Source: Methanoculleus sp.
Lineage (GTDB): Archaea > Halobacteriota > Methanomicrobia > Methanomicrobiales > Methanoculleaceae
NCBI GenBank assembly: GCA_023230425.1
Contig: JALNXI010000062.1
Span: 1 to 10,141, forward strand
Reading direction: 5' to 3'
DNA length: 10,141 nt
The position numbers were made by a program, and so were the translations under genes. The notes under the pieces are model-generated. The model ran no database searches. It saw only the letters and a list, made by a program, of their open reading frames with translations, and was not told the origin of the DNA. The number at the start of each line of letters is the position of its first letter. Within the stretch, counting starts at the first letter, position 1. This document shows, one piece after another, positions 6,141 to 10,141 of the stretch.

Positions 6141-6262
6141 TACGCCCGGTTCTTGAGGTCGAGTGCCCAGTTGTACACGAACCGGCAACACCCAGGGTGC
6201 CTGGCAATCAGGACTTCCTGCTCGTTCGTGGGATACAGCCGGTACCGGTAACCCCGCAACAT
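6110..6262 (-). pseudogene. tnpB: TnpB N-terminal remnant (IS200/IS605 family), antisense to the ruvB end
   Basis: Starting at ATG 6262, the minus strand encodes MLRGYRYRLYPTNEQEVLIA and then CCRFVYNWALDLKNRAYQDEG. This is the classic N-terminal helix-turn-helix region of TnpB/OrfB (Y-x-F/Y-R-L-Y-P-T-x-x-Q, then C-R-F-V-Y-N-W-A-L). Similarity may continue through VSLPEYS and then ends abruptly where the reverse complement of ruvB begins (about 6105-6112). Only the first fifty or so of roughly 400 residues remain. It belongs to a different TnpB subfamily from the intron-split copy at the left end. No activity is expected. Confidence 0.85.
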
Positions 6263-6299
6263 ACGATAAATTCATGTGAGGCCACCTCCGGCATAATGA

Positions 6300-6402
6300 T
6301 TGACCACGCGGCGGTCTCCGGGCCCTGGGCGATCATGCCCGAGGCAAGAACAGCATTAGTCTCCTCGTCCTCGAAGGAGAGCTGGGCGATGGGTATGTGC
6401 AT
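6300..6402 (-). pseudogene. DegT/DnrJ/EryC1-type aminotransferase, N-terminal remnant
   Basis: From ATG 6402 the minus strand encodes MHIPIAQLSFEDEETNAVLA and then SGMIAQGPETAAW. This resembles the N-terminus of PLP-dependent sugar aminotransferases (IPIA-x-P, then E-E-x-x-A-V-x-x-x-L-x-SG-x-IAQGP-x-x-x-x-FE) used for making amino sugars of surface glycans. Two or three residues before SGMIAQGP seem deleted. The similarity ends near 6300, and the start of the tnpB remnant lies just beyond, so the rest of the gene was lost with the IS insertion and deletion. No PLP lysine or other catalytic part is present. Confidence 0.65.
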
Positions 6403-6446
6403 GGTTCTCTGGCTCCGGAAGCGGATGTCATGTTCCTTTCGCGTAG

Positions 6447-6463
6447 GTTAATATACGGGTTTG
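6447..6463 (-). promoter_or_regulatory. TATA-box promoter of the aminotransferase remnant
   Basis: On the minus strand TATATTAA (6456-6449) follows AAACCCG, a plausible BRE/TATA pair. It lies about 50 nt before ATG 6402, which predicts a leader of about 25 nt that contains a GGAG. The promoter seems to have survived although its gene was removed, and it would now point toward the 3' end of ruvB. Confidence 0.5.
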
Positions 6464-6471
6464 CTTTTTTT
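6464..6471 (+). terminator. Possible poly-T terminator downstream of ruvCAB
   Basis: A run of seven T residues (6465-6471) preceded by GTTTGC is the first strong plus-strand T-tract after ruvB. Archaeal termination commonly occurs at such runs without a hairpin. The distance from ruvB (about 325 nt) makes it an uncertain assignment. Confidence 0.3.
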
Positions 6472-6542
6472 GATTGGGATGGTGAAGCAGCACATCGGGC
6501 TGGAACTCAAGGGCAAGGACGATATTCCTCCCTTTCGCCCAC

Positions 6543-6560
6543 GGGGAGGCCCCCCTCCCC
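6543..6560 (+). other. GC-rich hairpin upstream of the beta-propeller gene
   Basis: GGGGAGG (6543-6549) and CCTCCCC (6554-6560) form a perfect 7-bp stem with a four-base loop. It lies about 44 nt before the gene start, and the TTTATG box at 6571-6576 follows it. A related GGGGAGGG/CCCTCCCC stem occurs after the same gene at 8354-8378. Function unknown. Confidence 0.4.
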
Positions 6561-6603
6561 AAAACGGAATGTTTATGGCATCACTCCTGAAACATTCAGG
6601 AGA

Positions 6604-8238
6604 ATGCGGTGCGTGATGGTCATCCTCTCGGTCTTTCTCCTCCTTGCCGGTCTGCCGGTCGGGGCCCTGGCAGGGACCCCTCACTGGACCCACTCCGTCC
6701 CGTCTGATATCACCGGTCTCTCCCTGACCCCGGACGGCTCGTATGTCCTGACCGGCGGGGAGAGGGTCTGTTTCCTTGCCGGTAACGGCACCCCCCTCTG
6801 GCAGGAGTGGACGGCGGAACTGACCGCCTGCTCTGCCGACGGGCGCCTGATCGCGGGGGTAGACGGCCCGTCGCTCACACTCTTAACCCGGGACGCCGCC
6901 ATGATCTGGAGGCAGGACCCGCCCTCTACCTCTGTGGCCCTCGCCCTCTCCCCGAACGGGAAGCGGGTTGTGGTGGCAGACCTCACCGGGAGGGTGCATT
7001 TCTATGACGCCGACGGCAGCCTCCGTGCCACGGCCGACACCCGGGGCGATCCTGAAGACGGGATCGAGGCCCGGTCCGAGATCCACGCCATCGCCCTCTC
7101 TGACGGGGGCGATTACACTGCGGTCATCTCCAGCCGCGGCCTCTTCTATTATACAGGCATCGGGCGGAAACTCTGGGCGCATGAGGGTGGAGTTGATGGG
7201 GGCACCGCTGTCGTCGTCTCCGGAGCAGGCAACGAGATCGCCGCTTCCTCAAACGCCGACATCCGCCTTCTGAGCCGTACGGGCGATCTTCTCTGGACGC
7301 ACAGGTGCCCCCGCCCGGTCACTGCGCTCGCAATCTCGCAGGACGGCTCCCGCGTCCTTGCCGGCTCGCGGGACAACACCCTTACCTGCTTTGACCGGGA
7401 GGGGGAGGCGCTCTGGACCTTCACTACCGGCGGCTGGATACGGGACATCGCCGTCTCAAAGAACGGCTCCCGTGTCCTTGCCGGCTCCATGGACAGGCAA
7501 GCCTATCTCTTCGACGGCGCCGGGCACCTGCTCGACACCTACCCCCTCAGCGGCTGGGTCAACCATGTCGCCCTCACCGCGGACGGCACCGCGGGCGTCG
7601 CGGCCTCTCCTCACGAGGTGATCGGCATCTTGACCGCGACCACGACCCCCACTAAGCCTGCCCTGGAGACCATGACCCCCGTTGCACCTGCCCCGGAGAC
7701 CCCGATCCCCACTACGCCCGCCCCGGGAACCCCGACCCCCGCTGCACCTGCCCTGGAGACCGCGACCCCCACAACGCCTGCCCCGCTCCCGGAGGAGAGC
7801 CCCGGCCTGCCCCTCCTCCTTGTCGGGCTTCTTGGCTGCAGCGTAGCCGTCGGTGCCGGGTATCTGCACTGGCAGCGCCGGCAGGCCTCTCCTGTTGTCA
7901 TGGAGGAGGAGGAAGAGGAAGCGCCGGCAGAGGAGCCCGCCCCCCCTGAGGTTGTGGAGGCACCCCCGGCCCTCTGGCAGGCCTCCCTGGAGCAGGGACA
8001 AACGCGGGAAGCGGCCAGGATCCTCTCACGGGAGATGACCGCCCTGATCAAGAAGCGCACCGGGGCCCGCATCCTCTGCGCTGCGGATGCCCTGGCTGCC
8101 TGCCCGGGACAGAGGCAGGATCTTGCCGGGTTCTTTGAGGACGCGGACCGCCTTGCCTACGCCTCCGACCACCCGGCGAGGGAGGAGATTGAGGCGCTCG
8201 CGGCGGTGTACCTGCGCCTTGCAGAGGAGATCCGGTGA
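6604..8238 (+). CDS. Secreted, membrane-anchored beta-propeller (WD40/PQQ-like) protein
   Basis: The predicted protein has 544 residues. Residues 1-23 look like a signal peptide (hydrophobic VILSVFLLLAGL, cleavage after ALA). Residues about 27-340 hold repeated blades of the type I-x-x-L-x-L-(S/T)-x-D/N-G-x-x-V-L-x-G ending in LLWTH, ALWTF or similar, as in WD40- and PQQ-type propellers. Clear blades include ITGLSLTPDGSYVLTGG, VTALAISQDGSRVLAGSRD and IRDIAVSKNGSRVLAGSMD. A Thr/Pro linker with four ten-residue repeats (352-391) leads to one membrane helix (about 402-423), then an acidic stretch with six consecutive Glu and a helical C-terminal domain (about 450-544) facing the cytoplasm. Substrate and partners are unknown. 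The ATG at 6604 is chosen because it supplies an N-terminal Arg. AGGAG ends one base before it, so GTG 6613 or ATG 6616, better spaced, are real alternatives. Confidence 0.8.
   Translation: MRCVMVILSVFLLLAGLPVGALAGTPHWTHSVPSDITGLSLTPDGSYVLTGGERVCFLAGNGTPLWQEWTAELTACSADGRLIAGVDGPSLTLLTRDAAMIWRQDPPSTSVALALSPNGKRVVVADLTGRVHFYDADGSLRATADTRGDPEDGIEARSEIHAIALSDGGDYTAVISSRGLFYYTGIGRKLWAHEGGVDGGTAVVVSGAGNEIAASSNADIRLLSRTGDLLWTHRCPRPVTALAISQDGSRVLAGSRDNTLTCFDREGEALWTFTTGGWIRDIAVSKNGSRVLAGSMDRQAYLFDGAGHLLDTYPLSGWVNHVALTADGTAGVAASPHEVIGILTATTTPTKPALETMTPVAPAPETPIPTTPAPGTPTPAAPALETATPTTPAPLPEESPGLPLLLVGLLGCSVAVGAGYLHWQRRQASPVVMEEEEEEAPAEEPAPPEVVEAPPALWQASLEQGQTREAARILSREMTALIKKRTGARILCAADALAACPGQRQDLAGFFEDADRLAYASDHPAREEIEALAAVYLRLAEEIR
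7657..7776 (+). repeat. Four tandem 30-bp repeats coding a Thr/Pro-rich linker
   Basis: Four consecutive 30-nt units start at 7657, 7687, 7717 and 7747, each beginning CC(T/C)GCCC and ending with a three-base variable codon such as GCA or ACG. A partial fifth follows. In frame they give ten-residue units like PALETMTPVA and PAPETPIPTT, a wall- or surface-spanning linker that could carry O-linked sugars. Differences between copies are mostly single substitutions, suggesting expansion by slippage or unequal exchange. Confidence 0.85.
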
Positions 8239-8261
8239 ACTACTGCATCGATTCTCAATTA

Positions 8262-8276
8262 CCGGCACTCTGCCGG
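8262..8276 (+). other. Small hairpin after the beta-propeller gene
   Basis: CCGGCA (8262-8267) pairs with TGCCGG (8271-8276) across a CTC loop, 23 nt after the stop codon. No T-run follows, so it is not a convincing terminator. It may protect the 3' end of the transcript. Confidence 0.35.
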
Positions 8277-8353
8277 AGGAGACTATCGATCGCGTTTCGC
8301 ACCGCCCGGAGGGGGGCGGGGGCTTTGAGGAGGAACGTACGGGTACCCGCCTG

Positions 8354-8378
8354 CGGGGAGGGTGTTCCCCCCTCCCCG
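8354..8378 (+). other. Strong GC-rich hairpin in the 8239-8643 gap
   Basis: CGGGGAGGG (8354-8362) and CCCTCCCCG (8370-8378) form a perfect 9-bp stem with a seven-base loop. Its sequence echoes the stem upstream of the same gene at 6543-6560. It has no T-tract. Apart from the hairpins, the DUF7557-like remnant, an unassigned minus-strand reading and a T-tract, I see nothing coding in this gap. Confidence 0.45.
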
Positions 8379-8412
8379 GGAGCACTCTCATAGTCAGCCC
8401 TGGATAACCAGG

Positions 8413-8500
8413 GTTACGACGATCCAGCTAAAAACCAGGGCCCGTCCGAATGCCGTGAAAGTGCACCCCCGGGAGACCTACGACGAGGCGGTGAATCGGG
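8413..8500 (+). pseudogene. Remnant of a small DUF7557-like (antitoxin-type) gene
   Basis: Plus-strand translation from 8413 reads VTTIQLKTRARPNAVKVHPR and then ETYDEAVNR. This fits the start of small archaeal proteins of the form M-T-T-I-Q-(I/L), R-x-x-L-K, followed by K-x-HPRETYD-x-x-(I/V)-NRL. The expected ATG has become GTT, one or two residues appear lost before VKVHPR, and the similarity ends at NR, where another sequence joins. Members are often paired with toxins, but no toxin gene is present here. It is probably dead. Confidence 0.55.
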
Positions 8501-8617
8501 GAGGTACTCTTTTGACCATACGACGCTCCCCGCCGTCTCCTGGAGTTTGGTGCGGCTGGCCTCCGTCATACGATCGCCGATGTAGCCGTAGAGCCGGCGT
8601 TTGAAGATCCGGCCGCT

Positions 8618-8636
8618 GGAGAGAAAAAAGAGTTTT
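8618..8636 (-). terminator. Poly-T terminator of tfrB
   Basis: About 14 nt past the tfrB stop the minus strand reads CTCTTTTTTCTC, a T-run typical of archaeal factor-assisted intrinsic termination. Its position is right for the end of the tfr transcript. Confidence 0.55.
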
Positions 8637-8643
8637 CCGGGGT

Positions 8644-10107
8644 TTATGCGGAGCCCTTCCGCTCCGCGTCCTTCTTTTTGTAGCCCTCGAGGAGGACCGT
8701 CACCAGGTTCTTCACGGGCGTGTCCGTGCAGTCGGCGATATGGAACTCGCAGAACGGGCAGACCGTCACCACCACGTCCGCGCCGGTCGCCTTCACGGCC
8801 TCGTCACGCTTCGCCCCGAGCGCCTTCGCCTCCTCCGGCACCCCCGAGCGGACGCCGCCGCCGGCGCCGCAGCACTGCGCGGGCATCTCCACGAACTCCC
8901 GGACAGCCTCGCGGAGAAGCGCCCGCGGCTCCTTGCTGATCCCCTGGCCCCGGAGGAGGTGGCAGGGGTCGTGGTAGGTCGCCCTGACGTCGAGCTTTGC
9001 CGGGAGCTCGATCCCGTACTCCGTCAGGACCTCGGTGACGTCTTTCACCGCAAACGGCGTCTCGTAATCGTTCTTCAGCGTCGCCCCGCACCCGGCGCAG
9101 ATCGTCATCACGGTCTCGATCCCCCGGCGGGTGAAGGCCTCGATGTTCTTCTGCTTCAGGTCGGCGACAAACGAAATCTGCCCCGTCCGGATCAGCGGCG
9201 AGCCGCAGCAGACCTGGTCGTGGGGGACGATCACCCGGATGCCGTTGCGCTTCATGACCTCCATAGCGTCGAACGCCGTCTGCGGCACCCGGCCGTTGAA
9301 CATGCACCCGACGAAGAACCCCACCTCGCCGCGGACAGGGCCGTCGGGCTCGATGACTTCAGGCACCTGCTCTAAGAACGTCGCTTTCGTCCGCTCGACG
9401 CTCCGTCCCGTCTCCTGGACCAGCCGCGCCACCTCCTGGTGGCGGGGCAGGGTCAGCCCGCGACGGTTCGCGAGCTCCCGGAGTTTCTCGATAGCCTTCC
9501 CCGGAACGTCGATCTCCTTCGGGCAGACCTCCAGGCACCGCTTGCAGGTCGTGCAGTAGAAGAGCCCTTTCTCGATGGCGTCGGCGATCCGGTCCCCCGA
9601 GTCCCGGGGATCGAGGGCGAGGCGCATCTCCTGCCGGAGCACCGTCGGCCCGGCGAACTCCGTCACCTGGAGCGCCGGGCAGGCCGATACGCAGGAGAGG
9701 CACTCGATACAGTCCCGGAGCGGCTTGATCGCCTCGATCTCCTCCCGTGTCGGGAGCTCTGCGTCCGGCGCCGGACATATCCGGGCGACCTTCGCGATCA
9801 CCGGGCTCATATCCACCGTCAGGTCTTTCAAGACCGGGAGGTCCAGCGGCTCGATCGTCATACCGTCGCGGGCCTCCGCCATGCAGGCGAGGGCGGGCGT
9901 CCCGTCCACCTGGACGGCGCAGCTCCCGCACTGCCCCGACCCGCAACAGTAGCGGTAGGCGAGCGTCGGGTCGCACTCGTCGCGGATCGCGTGGAGGGCG
10001 TGGAGCACCCGGGCGCCCTCGTTGACCCGGACCGTATACTCCTCGAAGCGGGGCTCCGCATCCTGAGCGGGGTCGTAGCGGGAGACCCGGAGGGTGATCT
10101 CCTTCAT
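8644..10107 (-). CDS. tfrB: Thiol:fumarate reductase (CoM/CoB) iron-sulfur subunit TfrB
   Basis: TfrB passes electrons from coenzyme M and coenzyme B thiols, giving the heterodisulfide, to fumarate bound on TfrA. In methanogens this makes succinate for biosynthesis. The 487 residues show an SdhB-like N-terminus with a [2Fe-2S] site (C54/C55, C60, C63, C75; CCGSGQCGSCAVQVDG), two [4Fe-4S] motifs (C133, C136, C139, C143 and C185, C188, C191, C195), then two CCG domains as in HdrB/HdrD (C268, C300-C301, C337, C340 and C382, C412-C413, C450, C453), where thiol/disulfide chemistry takes place. The start is ATG 10107, which has GGAGGTG five bases upstream. A GTG 18 nt earlier lies inside the preceding gene. 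The ATGA overlap with the upstream gene indicates an operon. Confidence 0.93.
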   Translation of the reverse strand: MKEITLRVSRYDPAQDAEPRFEEYTVRVNEGARVLHALHAIRDECDPTLAYRYCCGSGQCGSCAVQVDGTPALACMAEARDGMTIEPLDLPVLKDLTVDMSPVIAKVARICPAPDAELPTREEIEAIKPLRDCIECLSCVSACPALQVTEFAGPTVLRQEMRLALDPRDSGDRIADAIEKGLFYCTTCKRCLEVCPKEIDVPGKAIEKLRELANRRGLTLPRHQEVARLVQETGRSVERTKATFLEQVPEVIEPDGPVRGEVGFFVGCMFNGRVPQTAFDAMEVMKRNGIRVIVPHDQVCCGSPLIRTGQISFVADLKQKNIEAFTRRGIETVMTICAGCGATLKNDYETPFAVKDVTEVLTEYGIELPAKLDVRATYHDPCHLLRGQGISKEPRALLREAVREFVEMPAQCCGAGGGVRSGVPEEAKALGAKRDEAVKATGADVVVTVCPFCEFHIADCTDTPVKNLVTVLLEGYKKKDAERKGSA

Positions 10108-10141
10108 GCCGGCACCTCCCGGCACTCGATCCCTTCCCGGG
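10104..10141 (-). CDS. 3' end of the gene upstream of tfrB, probably tfrA (partial)
   Basis: The minus strand carries an open frame from the window edge that ends REGIECREVPA and then TGA, the stop overlapping the tfrB ATG. TfrA, the flavoprotein subunit that binds FAD and fumarate, is the expected partner gene. Only eleven residues are visible and they hold no diagnostic motif, so the identity rests on position alone. Confidence 0.45.
   Translation of the reverse strand, partial: REGIECREVPA

Noticed and set aside
6397..6603. Upstream extension of the propeller gene to an ATG at 6397.
   Set aside because: The extension would place 69 low-similarity residues before a clear signal peptide and cross the promoter region of the aminotransferase remnant and a T-tract.
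6479..6616. A 45-residue plus-strand reading (MVKQHIGLELKGKDD...) before the propeller gene.
   Set aside because: It overlaps the propeller gene's start, runs through a hairpin, has no family similarity and no clear ribosome binding site.
7657..7776. Regular 30-bp repeats that could suggest a CRISPR array.
   Set aside because: The units are directly adjacent with no spacers and are in frame inside a coding region, forming a protein linker.
8740..9375. A 211-codon plus-strand open frame opposite tfrB.
   Set aside because: It is antisense to the well-supported cysteine-rich TfrB and shows no motifs of its own.

Overview
The window looks like chromosomal DNA of a methanogenic archaeon, most likely order Methanomicrobiales. 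Three things support this: a TfrB-type thiol:fumarate reductase subunit, GC-rich coding DNA with archaeal TATA-like promoters, and a ruvC-ruvA-ruvB operon, which is rare in Archaea but known from Methanomicrobiales. No rRNA, tRNA or CRISPR array was seen.

Layout. Positions 1-1104 (minus strand) hold a TnpB-like (IS200/IS605 OrfB) gene split by an 809-nt group II intron (194-1002). The intron keeps its 5' GUGCGAC, a 34-nt domain V and a fully paired domain VI with a bulged adenosine, but its reverse transcriptase is reduced to a frameshifted N-terminal stub. Joining the exons at the predicted borders restores the tnpB frame exactly. Next come decayed intergenic DNA (1135-1417), a minus-strand RelE/ParE-type toxin-antitoxin pair (1418-1942), and the C-terminal remnant of another tnpB with its right-end hairpin (about 2148-2372). 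A 535-aa plus-strand gene (2404-4011) follows; it joins a zinc-binding N-terminus, a pRiA4b ORF-3-like domain, a second zinc finger and a DUF6398-like C-terminus.

The ruvC-ruvA-ruvB operon (4067-6140) is tightly coupled by ATGA stop/start overlaps and encodes a complete bacterial-type Holliday-junction branch-migration and resolution machine. The end of ruvB runs into an antisense tnpB N-terminal fragment (about 6110-6262), so the last roughly ten RuvB codons seem to come from transposon DNA. The same fragment abuts an N-terminal remnant of a DegT/DnrJ/EryC1-type aminotransferase gene that still has a TATA-like promoter. The simplest reading is that an IS inserted into a gene convergent with ruvB, and a later deletion removed most of both and reached the ruvB stop.

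After this scar comes a secreted or membrane-anchored beta-propeller protein (6604-8238) with a Thr/Pro repeat linker, one membrane helix and a charged cytoplasmic tail. A 400-nt gap (8239-8643) holds GC-rich hairpins and the remnant of a small DUF7557-like gene. At the right edge, minus-strand tfrB (8644-10107) overlaps by ATGA the last codons of an upstream gene, probably tfrA. TfrA and TfrB together reduce fumarate with coenzymes M and B as electron donors.

The left third and the joints between core genes are a mobile-element graveyard, while ruvCAB, tfrB, the fusion gene and the propeller gene appear intact. The main points for follow-up are the RT-less group II intron placed cleanly in a conserved tnpB motif, and the transposon-derived end of ruvB.
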